Source of the DNA: Micrasema longulum
Taxonomy: Eukaryota; Arthropoda; Insecta; Trichoptera; Brachycentridae
DNA: 64,000 nucleotides
Assembly (NCBI GenBank): GCA_022494885.1
Contig: JAGVSM010000934.1
Coordinates: 186,001 to 250,000, forward strand
Direction of reading: 5' to 3'
In this document: positions 10,001 to 19,535 of the stretch, one piece after another
How the letters are laid out: every line of letters starts with the position of its first letter
Numbering within the stretch: position 1 is the stretch's first letter
Made by a program: the position numbers and the translations under genes
Notes under the pieces: model-generated
The model's input: the letters and a program-made list of their open reading frames with translations, nothing else
Databases searched by the model: none
Told to the model about the DNA's origin: nothing

Positions 10001-13000
10001 TGGCCCAACCATTGTAATCTTCTTATTTTGATGAATTGTGCAATGTTGGGTTCGCCATACAGTGCCTCTAATTCATGATTAAACCGTCTCCTCCACACTC
10101 CGTTTTGGTTGACAGCACCAAATATCTTCCTAAGTATTTTTCTTTCGAATTCTAATACCATATTTTCATCTCTTTTAGTCATAACCCAGCATTCGGCACC
10201 ATATGTAATGACCGGTCTGAGGAGAGTTTTGTAAATAATGGTCTTAGTTTTTCTCGAAAGCAATTTGGATCCCACATGCACAAGTATTTTGATGTCAGTA
10301 TTCTGAAAAAAATATGCTCTTATTAATTTTACGCCAATATTTTACATCTTGTAAAGGTGTCCCAAAATTCACACAAGAAGTAATTTTGATAGAAAACACA
10401 GATTTTTAATAAAAAACTGTAATTTTTTATTGATTCATAAAGCATACGGTATGAGATTATGTATTTTATTTTTATTATTTAATACTTCACATGAATACAT
10501 TATATTAACAATGTGTAAACACTGGAAAAACCCGTTCCGTGGAAGACATTTTATAATTTTAAAATATTGGATAAACGGCCTCCACGGCTTTGCTGGCACA
10601 TACCCACTCTTTTTTAAAAATTTACCTTGACCGTTTTTCATAAATGTGGCTTAATTTCTTAGATGTATCACTCAATTTCTTCCTTTAAGGCGTGGGTGGT
10701 CGTGTGCGGTCATGGGTTTGTTGATGGGACTTCAAAAAACCCCAAGGAAAAATGTCCAGCGGTGTTAAATCACAAGATCTGGGCGGCCAATTTTACTAAC
10801 CAAAATTGAAAATTACACAACCAGGAATTAAATCGTGCAGTAATTGAATTGTTTCTCCGGCTGTATGGCATGTGGCACCCTTTTGTTGAAACCACATGTC
10901 TTCCACATCCATATCTTGCAATTAAGGCACAAATAACTGGATTATCATGTTGCGATAGCAAGCACCATTAATAGATATTGCCTGATCACCCATATTTTCA
11001 CATATGAATGGCCTAATGATGCCTCTGGGCCCAAAATCTGCACCTAACATTGACACTTTATAGAAGTATTTGTTTCTCAACAATCACTCATGGATTTTCT
11101 GAACCACAAATGTGACAATTTTGATGATTAACGAAGCTATGAAGCTGAAAATGAACCTCATGTAATTGTGTACTGTTGCTGCCGAACCTTTCTTTATTTA
11201 AAAAATATTGCTCAATAGCGAAAACGAATTCTTCTTTTGTTTAGTACTCACTTTAAATAACCCTGAACTGTCAGTTATCACGTCTTTTTTTTTCATTGAG
11301 AACATTTTTACTTCAAAAATGGCACAAAATTCAAATATTGTTTGAATTTTGGAACATATTTTATAAACTTAAACTTATTTTATCATTTATAGTTTCTTTA
11401 TTTATTTTGTTTTGATTTTTTAGAGATAAAGGGCAGAGGATACTTTCACTAGAAAAGCAACTTCACTCCGTGCGTACTGATGCAGACACATGGAGGAATC
11501 AAAATGGAGCCCTAGATAGAGAATATCATGACAAGGAGTTGACTCTTCAACAAACTAGATCAAGGCTTATGGAAATGGAAAAGGTGGTTATTGTTATTTA
11601 TTTATAAACATAATGCAGACTTTTCACATGCATAATTAGTTATGCTAATGAAAGTAATAATCATTAGCGCTAGCTAGCTGGTAATATAATTGGCTGTCTG
11701 TTATGGAAATAATTGTCAATATGAATGATTATGATAAAATTATAAATAAACTTATCAATGAAACTTCTTGGTTTAGTTTTGCTTTTTTAGTATTTTGACC
11801 AACGATCGCTTTCTCCTAAGTAGGCATCTTCAAGACTGGTCTTAATAAAAATAATAAAAAGTAAAACTAAACCAAGAAGTTTCATTGATAAGTTTATTTA
11901 TAATTTTATCATAATCATAACTTGGGAGTTTTATCAAGAAATATCAACAAAAAACATCAATATAACCATTTAATATTGAGAGCAATATACAATACATATA
12001 TGTATTATTTTCTAATTATCGGTGGAATAAATTCATTGTACTGAAATATGACATTTCATGATGGAAAATTATCATTTTCAAAACGTATTACACATAGTTA
12101 TTATTATTCGAGAATTATCTAGAGATTATTCTCTTTATGCAGCAGAAAATGTCATTCAATACTCATAACTTGTTCCCTGTGATATATTCCTACGAGTGTA
12201 GCGGCCTCTGTGGTGTGATCGACTCACTCACGGACAGTTCCGTTCCAGTCGATTCTGAGTGAGAACACTAAATTTTAAATTTGATTTTTCTCAATTCCAG
12301 ATGTTCTGTACTGTAATTGAGCCACCTAGCCCGTTGTCGTGCAAAATAATAGAAAAAAAGTGTAAATTAAATTGTAGCATTTAGGGACTTTTTACAGGAT
12401 GGTTTATTGTCTTCCTTCATATCAACAATACAATAGCATTTTTAGATGATGCTAAGAAAAAAAAATGGGAAGAACACATCATAATGATGCTAAAAAAATA
12501 TAAAGAATAAGTGTTCTAAAATTTATGTCTAAGAAAAATAAACTATTTGAAATAATATAATGTTACATACTTTCAGACTTTCAAAGAGAAATCGGACATG
12601 CTCAGGGACGCTTTAGATTCTATGCAGTCTATTAAAAGGGAAAAGGTAACATTATTTTTATATTATTTTGCCTTTATCAATTACGCATACCCATATGACT
12701 TTTTGATTTAAGGAGAACCCATTCAAAAAGTTCTTAGTGCAGTAGTCATTGATTTTCTACATAAAAAGTAATAATAGCTTTGAAATTCTGGACTTACTCT
12801 TTCCTTATTTATTTTTAAATTTCAATACTCATTGGCTATTTAAAAAAAAAAGTGTTTCTTTACTTCAGTCCCAGTTAAAATATTAAGTTATTTTTCTTGT
12901 TTCTGTTTAAAATACATACAATATAAAAAAAAATATTTAAGAATATTAGTTTACAATAGTTTTATAAATACACATAGATGAGTTCACTGTTAGGATGCCT

Positions 13001-16000
13001 ACTTTTTTAATGATTTTTTTAGTTACAAAAATACTACCAGTCGGAAAAATATGCAATATTATAATGTGTTATTAAAAAATTATTGAAACTATGAAAAACA
13101 GTGTCCATGATACATATTTTTTTTATTATCTTGTCCTCGAAGAAATATTCTTATCGGGCTTTGTACTTATTATATTCCACAGGGTTCCTTAGAAGACAAA
13201 CTTGCATACTGCGAAGCTTTAGCAGCTAAATATGAAACAGAAGCAAAAACTGCGGGACAACAGCTGTTAAAAGCAAATCAAATTATTGCCAAACAGAATT
13301 CTGATGTACTGGAAATCAGAGAAAAGGTACATAAAGCAAAACTATCTTGTAAATATACATTATATTATCAATTACAATGCTTTCACACTTAAACATCATG
13401 GAGACTGCAGACAGGGTATAGTATACTGAATCGTACAGTTTCAACACAAGCTGTATGAGTCATCAGACTTTCCCAACATTTTACTCAAATCTTTTACTGT
13501 AGAGCACCTCCCATAAAGAGAGTTCAGTGGTTTTAAAAAAATATTTTTTTATGTATCATATTATCGCTATGATTTTTCAAAGTTATATAATTTTGAAATT
13601 ACTCCGTTTTTCATTGTCGTCTGCGAGTTGTGCTGACATTTATAAGTAGGGCCCTGTAGAATCAAAATATACTAAACATTGAAAAAATTGGCTACCTGGA
13701 AACCGGAAATCTATCACAACACATAACAACGCTGTAATTGATTGGTTGATTTACAAGAACTTGTGACGTAGTTCATTTTTATCATACATTTTCCAGAAAC
13801 TTTGCTGTACAATTAAATGCTCTACTTTTTACCGCGTGTAAGAAAACATTTTTTATATCCAATATCAACTTTCTTATTGGAAGTATGTATTTTGAATTTT
13901 TAAATGCACAAATTTCTTTTTTCTGTGACTCGTATGCCACATATCTGCTGTTTTGCAGTTTAGTTAAAAAGTATATGCACTTTTTTTTTCAAAATAGAGA
14001 GGAGCCTTCGAGACATACAAGATCTTGAATGGTCGCTACGATTGCCCTCTGCAAGTGTTAATCCAAACACCCATTCGGAAAAGTAGTTTTAGACTGGAAT
14101 AACTTGCTAAACATGGTTGTTCATTCCTATAAGGTCAACCAGTAAGGATTTCTTAAAGAAAGTATAATGAAGTCAATAATATATTCTAGAACTAGATAAA
14201 AGATCATACCAGCAATGGCTGGTTGCCTATAATTAAATTAAAATGTTTTTGTTACTATTTAAAGCTCGTGTGTCGGACTGCCATTGCACTAGAACAAGAA
14301 AAGGTGATTAATAGCAATTCTGATGAAATCGCTCTCATTCAAAGGAAGGAAAGAGATTTAATAGAAGAACTAGAAAAATTAAAATATGACATTGATAAAC
14401 TCAAATGTGATGTAGAGACACAAAAACGAATTGTTACAGAAAAGGACGATATCATAAAAAATAATCATTCAGGTAAGTGTAATAAAAAAAATTAACTTGT
14501 TCGCAGCTATGCCTGTAATGACCGTCATAATTTTTGCAGAAGGACCTGAAAACCATTCCGAAATCGGCCTATGAGCAGTGTTATGAAGATTCTAAAAAAA
14601 CGTGGCATATTGTTATTATTATGGATAACTTATATAGTGCCATTTTTGTAATATAGTACCTCAAGGGCGCCTTACAAAGTGATTCTATAGATAAATAAAT
14701 TGAATTTTAGCTTTTAAATTTGCAATTTATTTTGTTATTACATGCTATGGATTTATTCAAATGATTTAGAGAACAAGTGGGTTTTAAGTTTCTTCCGAAA
14801 CATCACTTCACTCTCACAGCCTCGCATCTTTGCTGGGAGAGCATTCCATGCCATAGGGCCTGCGACCGCAAATGCGCATTCACCGAACTTAGTGCGCTGT
14901 TTGTATAGTGGGTATAATAACCTTTTCTCTCGCCGTGCACGTAGCTGATCTAAGCGTAATACGCCTGTCAGCTAGTTCATCATCATGTGTATTGCCTCTA
15001 ATGGCGATTACTTTGAGCTAAAATTGGTTTTCTACAAATTCCGAGTCATATTTGAACATGAGGTATACCTGTTTTATTTATAAATTGACAGTTAAAACCT
15101 CGTAAAATTATAATATAGGAGAGAAAGTGTTAAATTCACCTTTGGATAGTTTTATGTACCTTCCTATGTTTTATGAATAATTTACTGAGCGTGTAATTAA
15201 TTACATATGCGTTTATCTTCTAGTAATACAATGGCTCCATAAAAAAATAGACGCTCAATCCAATGACATGACAGGCATACCGGATGGAAGAATCCAAACT
15301 CACAGCTCCACTCCCTACCTATCTTCTCAAACCAATGAGAAACGTGTATCTGAAAACAACAATGAAATAATGAACGCATACACGGCCGGACTAAACCCAA
15401 GAGGCGTTCCTAACCACACTAATTCTGACAAGTATTCTCCCTCGGATAATGGCAATATGTCTGATGGAAATTATCCAGTCAGAGCTCAACAGTACAGCAT
15501 AGATCCGATTTATTTGCGACCAAATAATTACTCGGCAAGTTCACGAAGTAAATCACAAGGTCGGTATTGCGTGCAATCTTGAATATTCACATGTTCGATA
15601 CTTTTTCTCATAGGATCCACTCATATGGACACATGTTAATATTTCGCTTCCAATGCGGAAGTTCAATGGTTTTTTAAAAAATATTTTCATTTGTTTATTA
15701 GACTAACAAATTAAGCCAAAAAAATTATTATGTGTGGTATTATCATTGCTATGAAGTTTTGCAATTTTAAAATTACTCCGCCCGCAATGTCAATATTTGT
15801 CATCGGTGAGTTGTCCTGACATTTTTTTTTAAGGTGGGTACAACTGGCGTTACAGGGCGTAATGTAACATGTTACAAAGCGAGCATTTGTGCAGTCAGTA
15901 CTGGGAAACTAGCGAGCAGTGAGCCGCTTGTTGCTCGCTCCAGTGCTCCACCCGGCTGTCGGTTTTTTGGCAAATCTTTTGAGTGTTACGCGATTCAGTC

Positions 16001-16991
16001 AGTATGCCGCGGCGAGTTTTCACGGGTCTTGACTGCGAGTGGCAACGAATCTAACGGTGTTACATACATGATCGCTGCAAACGTTACACTACGTTGCTTA
16101 GCGCCGGTCAGTACCCACCTTTAAGTAATAACCCGCTAAGCCTCAATTTTAAAGGTATTTTAGCTGGTGGGAAGAAATTATGAAAATTCACCACAACACC
16201 CGTGACCAATTGACAAAAAAAATATTTCTTGAAATTTTTTTCTTGCAACTGGCGGGAATCGAACCCGCAACACTAGTTTCACAGTTGGTCGTCTAACCAA
16301 CTGCGCTACGGCGCCTGTCAATCGGCGACAAATGATCATAAAAAAATCTAGCGTATCTAGTAGCAACTCACAACATTTGTCTCAGTTTGACGCGCTTTCA
16401 CCAAAGGCATCTCCCAGTTTCGATATAAAATTTTCCAAAAAATAAACAGTTGTTGCAAACCAGTTGTAATATCTGTCCCTTAATAAAATACTTTTGTGAT
16501 CTTATACCCCAAACCTTGTAACAAATATTATAAATGTTGTTAACAATTTACCAGTTCTGAAGATGCCTCCTCAGGCGTAAGCGCTCGTTGGTCAAAATGA
16601 AATAAAAGTGAAACTAAACCAAGAAGTTTTATTGATAATTTTATTTATAATTTTATCTTACCTTATCACCTTATTAAGGCTCTAAACCTAATAATTACAC
16701 CGTATATTATAATGTAATATACACATGTAATTAGGTGATGAAGATAACACTTTTTTTTTAAAGATATATTTTAAGATTAATAATTGGCTTCATTCTGTTT
16801 CAGATTCTATGAAATCAGGATTGTCAAAAAATATAGAAACCAAAACATATGGTAATAAAGAGAACAGAAATACAAGTAGACCAGTCAGTAGAAATAGTAA
16901 GAGTAATTACCAGCCTGGAAAAGGTATGGAGAAGAAGAAAGAAGATAAAGATGGAGCCTACCCTGTGTCGGCGTACTTCCCTCGGCTGTGA
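6955..16991 (+). CDS. Sas-6: spindle assembly abnormal protein 6 homolog (centriole cartwheel protein)
   Basis: Sas-6 oligomerises into the nine-fold cartwheel that templates centriole duplication. Eleven exons join with consistent phase: 6955-7095, 7202-7365, 7476-7632, 7902-8087, 9414-9571, 11424-11583, 12577-12645, 13183-13326, 14265-14472, 15224-15559 and 16804-16991. They give 636 residues, close to the usual 600-660. Residues 1-154 form the N-terminal head (KTSLEEMKKELTFLIEKY; VLVVTRNDYDELKKQQ; FLEIIEHNEFKRLVHLSL). About 155-470 is a Lys/Glu/Gln-rich coiled coil ending in the conserved VIQWLHKKID at about 463. The rest is a polar tail closing with PVSAYFPRL, similar to the short C-terminal motif of animal SAS-6. 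The gene diverges from RPA2 and converges on RPA1. Introns hold LINEs, a mariner wreck and MITEs. Acceptors of exons 4 and 9 are the weakest calls. Confidence 0.94.
7202..7365 (+). CDS. Sas-6: Sas-6 exon 2
   Basis: KVIISDDKDPCFLCVLVV to QQSVAGN; acceptor atttcag, donor gtaaga. Ends with two bases of a split Met codon. Confidence 0.93.
7476..7632 (+). CDS. Sas-6: Sas-6 exon 3
   Basis: Encodes the last part of the head domain, FILLQQQNGMNIFLEIIEHN to ENIISLK; acceptor ttacag, donor gtatac. Confidence 0.93.
7648..7725 (+). repeat. CR1/L2-like LINE 3' tail
   Basis: Contains acagcgcccttgaggtgatt followed by a decayed form of the aaaatggcgctatataaat tail, as in the copies at 57045 and (minus) 14636. 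It lies just inside Sas-6 intron 3. Confidence 0.55.
7902..8087 (+). CDS. Sas-6: Sas-6 exon 4
   Basis: 62 codons of coiled coil, KKVSDLTTQLQNKETIFQEK to NKERDKLEQ; acceptor tttttag, donor gtagct. Confidence 0.88.
9188..9258 (-). repeat. tRNA-like SINE unit fragment
   Basis: The minus strand reads accgggttgtgtagtgtcgc followed by a decayed box B (aatttcaaaccccc), resembling the second tRNA-like unit of the composite SINE at 640-712. It lies in Sas-6 intron 4. Confidence 0.45.
9414..9571 (+). CDS. Sas-6: Sas-6 exon 5
   Basis: Coiled coil ERKEWKRCADLCAQTQ to LKSFESQI plus two bases; acceptor ttattag, donor gtaaga. Confidence 0.9.
9782..10290 (-). mobile_element. LINE reverse transcriptase C-terminal fragment
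   Basis: An uninterrupted 163-residue minus-strand frame with text typical of a non-LTR retrotransposon tail: IIYKTLLRPVITYGAECW, LEFERKILRKIFG, RLQWLGHVHRM, RGRPKLRWLDNV, CREEWRRILEEARAH. The reverse transcriptase core is missing, so it is a 5'-truncated copy. It lies antisense inside Sas-6 intron 5. Confidence 0.88.
10354..11361 (-). pseudogene. mariner-type transposon with broken transposase
   Basis: The imperfect inverted ends share ccaaaattca (left 10354-10376, right 11338-11361) and both are flanked by TA. Minus-strand translation in several frames gives mariner-like transposase text: DMDVEDMWFQQKGATCHTA, NWPPRSCDLTPLDFSLWGFL, AVEAVYPIF. Several stops and frameshifts are present, so the copy is dead. 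Its length of about 1.0 kb is shorter than the usual 1.3 kb. Confidence 0.8.
11424..11583 (+). CDS. Sas-6: Sas-6 exon 6
   Basis: Coiled coil, DKGQRILSLEKQLHSVRTDA to SRLMEMEK; acceptor tttttag, donor gtggtt. It starts 62 bases after the mariner remnant. Confidence 0.9.
11725..11918. repeat. perfect 56-bp inverted repeat, possibly Penelope-like termini
   Basis: 11725-11780 and 11863-11918 are exact reverse complements over 56 bases, separated by 82 bases. The spacer (gaccaacgatcgctttctcc, gcatcttcaagactgg) and one arm recur in inverse orientation at about 16550-16680, so this is a family member. Spacer wording of this kind resembles terminal repeats of Penelope-like elements (inference). Confidence 0.85.
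12577..12645 (+). CDS. Sas-6: Sas-6 exon 7
   Basis: 23 codons, TFKEKSDMLRDALDSMQSIK to REK; acceptor ctttcag, donor gtaaca. Confidence 0.88.
13183..13326 (+). CDS. Sas-6: Sas-6 exon 8
   Basis: 48 codons, GSLEDKLAYCEALAAKYETE to VLEIREK; acceptor ccacag, donor gtacat. It contains heptad-like coiled coil. Confidence 0.9.
13516..13875 (+). repeat. MITE family C copy
   Basis: A roughly 350-bp copy beginning gagttcagtggtttt, with internal blocks gtatcatattatcgctatga, ccggaaatctatcacaacac, gaacttgtgacgt and gctgtacaattaaatgctct. The terminal repeat (gaggaagttcagtgg) is best preserved in the 22521 copy. It lies in Sas-6 intron 8. Confidence 0.75.
14000..14160 (+). mobile_element. CR1-like LINE C-terminal fragment
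   Basis: Plus-strand translation reads RGAFETYKILNGRYDCPLQV, then frame-broken tail text. The wording matches the [12 protein letters not shown] block of CR1/jockey-type LINE tails and of the copy at 29515-30420 in this window. Confidence 0.6.
14265..14472 (+). CDS. Sas-6: Sas-6 exon 9
   Basis: Coiled coil LVCRTAIALEQEKVINSNSD to IIKNNHS plus one base; donor gtaagt. The acceptor tttaaag is weak, so the 5' boundary is the least certain in the gene, but phase is kept. Confidence 0.83.
14611..14955 (-). mobile_element. CR1/L2-like LINE 3' end
   Basis: Minus-strand translation gives TKFGECAFAVAGPMAWNALP followed by MFRKKLKTHLFSKSFE and a stop. The 3' tail then reads ggcgcccttgaggtactata...aaaatggcactatataagtt and ends in an ATA-rich microsatellite near 14611. 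This shows which protein tail belongs to the cgcccttgaggt 3' end found elsewhere in the window. Confidence 0.8.
15224..15559 (+). CDS. Sas-6: Sas-6 exon 10
   Basis: Starts with the conserved VIQWLHKKIDAQSND (V split across the intron), then a Ser/Asn/Pro-rich tail to SSRSKSQ plus one base. Acceptor cttctag, donor gtcggt (not the strongest). Confidence 0.9.
15652..15828 (+). repeat. MITE family C copy, interrupted
   Basis: Matches the 13516 copy from gttcaatggttttttaaaaa through gtgagttgtcctgaca. It is cut by the 15833 element at a TTAA, and a short continuation (taagtaataaccc, 16122 on) resembles the next bases of the family. This is an insertion within an insertion. Confidence 0.65.
15833..16120 (+). 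repeat. 288-bp MITE with GGTGGGTAC ends and TTAA flanks
   Basis: The ends read ggtgggtac (15833) and gtacccacc (16111-16119), and TTAA lies outside both (15829-15832 and 16121-16124). The inside is much richer in G+C than its surroundings and contains a short frame beginning MPRRVFTGLDCEWQRI near 15999, which may be a remnant of a parent transposase. TTAA targets are typical of piggyBac-type elements; assignment is tentative. Confidence 0.65.
16140..16325 (-). repeat. tRNA-derived SINE or tRNA pseudogene
   Basis: The minus strand reads gccgtagcgcagttggttag (box A) and gcgggttcgattcccgc (perfect T arm, box B), ending ccagttgc. The acceptor stem pairs in only about 4 of 7 positions, and the anticodon arm is distorted around ctgtgaa. 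It is therefore not a functional tRNA. An A-rich body follows down to about 16140. Confidence 0.55.
16550..16680 (-). repeat. half copy of the 11725 inverted-repeat family
   Basis: Equals one arm plus the spacer of the 11725-11918 element in inverse orientation (ctgaagatgcctcctcaggc; aaactaaaccaagaagtttt). Only one arm is present, so the second arm at 11725 may come from head-to-head copies. Confidence 0.7.
16804..16991 (+). CDS. Sas-6: Sas-6 exon 11 (stop)
   Basis: DSMKSGLSKNIETKTYGNKE to VSAYFPRL and stop TGA. Acceptor gtttcag at 16797-16803. A possible polyadenylation signal aataaa lies near 17189. Confidence 0.92.
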
Positions 16992-16999
16992 TAGCCCAA

Positions 17000-19420
17000 G
17001 CATTTGTCCATATTGATTTGTCATAAAAACTAATCATCTCTGTGATAATTCTTTACATTATTGCCTATTTTATCAAAGTATTGTTATTTATAAACCTTTT
17101 TGAAGAGTACCCACTGGGTGCATTATTTATTATCTTAGGTCCCCGATTATCGAGCCTAAACATGATAGTGAGAGTTAGATAATTTAGAATAAATCAATAA
17201 TTTTGAATTGCTGATTAATGTTCCTAGAAAATAATTAAATAGACTTCGTATTAAAACATGTTTTATTTATTCAGTAAAATATTGAAGATGTGCGGAAATC
17301 ATATAAGCATGTGAGAACTACTGGTGGCTTGGCAATTACAGCTTGAGGGCCGCCATTTGATAAATAAAATGTGTGAATAGATCACTTTGTAATCAATTAA
17401 TTTTCAGAATTATTGTTAGTTTAAATCCAACAGTATATGTATTGTAATTATTCCTGTAATACCAGATATAAAAATGCATAATTATTACATATTTTGTTAA
17501 TAATACAAGATTAATTACACATATTTTGCTGCTCTTGCATTTTGTTGATAACTTTAAAAAATACTGTTTAATCACAAAACTTACATGCATACTATGTAAA
17601 ACATATTTGAGCATACCCAATAAAATATAGTCATAACTAAAAAAAACAGAATTCCTAGGCGAGTGTGAAAACTAAATAAACACGTTATCTTAAAATCAAA
17701 ATGTGTTATCATCAAGCGGGTAAAGTAAAGCTAGAATTATGTCCAATTCATGTAAGCCTATGAAGGAACTAAAATTCAGATTTTTTGAGTTGTGACTATT
17801 TTATCGGATGTGTAATAATATGTATAAAAAAAAATAGTTTCTTTAGAAAATAATTTTATTCATGTGAAAATTAAAAGCAAATTAGTATCAAACTTAAATT
17901 TAACTTTAGAATCTACAAACTACATCTTAAATATTATATCACTGGTTAGGAATTTTGATGAAAAAATCAAGATCTGTCTAGATAAGTGCACAATAAGATT
18001 TGAATATTCTTAATACAGAAATTGACGTTATTTTAATATTTATACGCATTCCAAATATTTTGAAATAAACATATTCTATTGAGAATCACAAACATACCTG
18101 TGTTTAAAATAAATAATTTTCATATACATATGTATAAACAAAACCGAAATGCAATTTTCGAAACTTTTCTTCCAGTTTCTTCGCTTTTTAAATGCCAAAA
18201 AATAAATTACGCCACAATCTTATGATGAGATTTAGAGTTTCGTAAGGAAAATGTTCTGATTTATGAACAGTGAAACAAAGAATGCTCGAGTACTTATCAT
18301 ATGCGCTTATTACATATGTGGTTTTAGTTTATTTGCCTTTCCTTGCTGCGCAAACATCATCTCTAAATTGAAAAAGGTAAAATTTTCTTATTGATGGGAA
18401 TTTTTTCTTATTATCCTTTCCCCTTTTTACACTGTTTTCTCATTTTATTGAGACGTCAGGACATGCATATTTTTAAGAACCGATTACATAACCTGTGAAT
18501 GTTTGCCATTTCAAAGAAACATTATTGAAGTTTTTTCTTCCAGTAGATGATAAGAAAATGAAAGGATGGTGGGCGTTTTGGTACCCATATCCAATCAAGA
18601 TGAGTCATACATCGTTGAATAGCGGTTTTCAAGTGAACAAATATATACTATTACGACAAACCCGTATAACTCGTCCATTTTAAAATATCCTCTTCAGAAG
18701 ATACTGGATTTTTAACAAGAAATAGAATTTTTTAAAATTGTATCTCCATTTCTACTTTACCGATGCTTATGATTTTTGCGCAGAATTTAAGATTAAAAAA
18801 TAACTAGTTAACGATGAAAATAACACCAAAAACGGTTTAGTACTTTTAAAGTTAGCGGAAGTAGAACAAAAAACATAAATTCGTCGATTGGTTTTTTTAA
18901 AAGTCACCACTGTCCTAATTTAGGGAATGAGTTCAATCAGTAAAATTTAGATTATTATCCCAAACTAATCTTTACGTGATGTAACCCCTGCAATGCAATT
19001 ATATAAAAGCACATGAAAAAATAAAATAAAATTGTCAACAACAGAAGTGTGTATCAAGTAAGTGTTCCTCAACATTTTTAACATCCTGTAGTGTTTATTT
19101 TCAAAACTACCACTGTTGGAACCTGGATTACTAAAGTGTTACCTGAGTTTTCATATAAGGGGTATTAGTTTGTGGCCGACAATAAATGCACAAAAAAAAT
19201 ACTCTTAATGAAAATGGCTAATTGTTTGATGCGTCTTCATTCTATAGCTTCATTTTTATATGTATGCATATTTTTATTGTGCACTTAGGTAGTTAAAGAA
19301 ATCAAATTTTACAGCAATTACAAACAAAAAGACATGTATAAATTATAAGAGTACAGAAAATCACATGGCAGAAAAATGTTATAAAAATAGGATTAAATAT
19401 TACGGTAGTTATAATGGTAA
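17000..19420. other. intergenic region between convergent Sas-6 and RPA1
   Basis: AT-rich DNA holding the 3' untranslated regions of both genes. No coding exon, RNA gene or recognised repeat was seen. Confidence 0.6.
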
Positions 19421-19421
19421 T

Positions 19422-19535
19422 CTAGTGCAATTCAATTCCTGTGGCAGCTTTGATGGATTTGATGAGCCTAGAATTGGCATCCTTATAATCGACGGGAACT
19501 GCTGTCATTACCGTGGATTTCAATCTGGATTCATC
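19422..19535 (-). CDS. RPA1: RPA1 exon 10 (stop)
   Basis: [20 protein letters not shown] to TGIELH and stop TAG; acceptor tttacag. Forms the last helix used for trimer assembly in the family. Confidence 0.93.
   Translation of the reverse strand, partial: DESRLKSTVMTAVPVDYKDANSRLIKSIKAATGIELH

Noticed and set aside
16240..16322. Functional tRNA gene
   Set aside because: Good A and B boxes but the acceptor and anticodon stems do not pair; called a tRNA-derived repeat.
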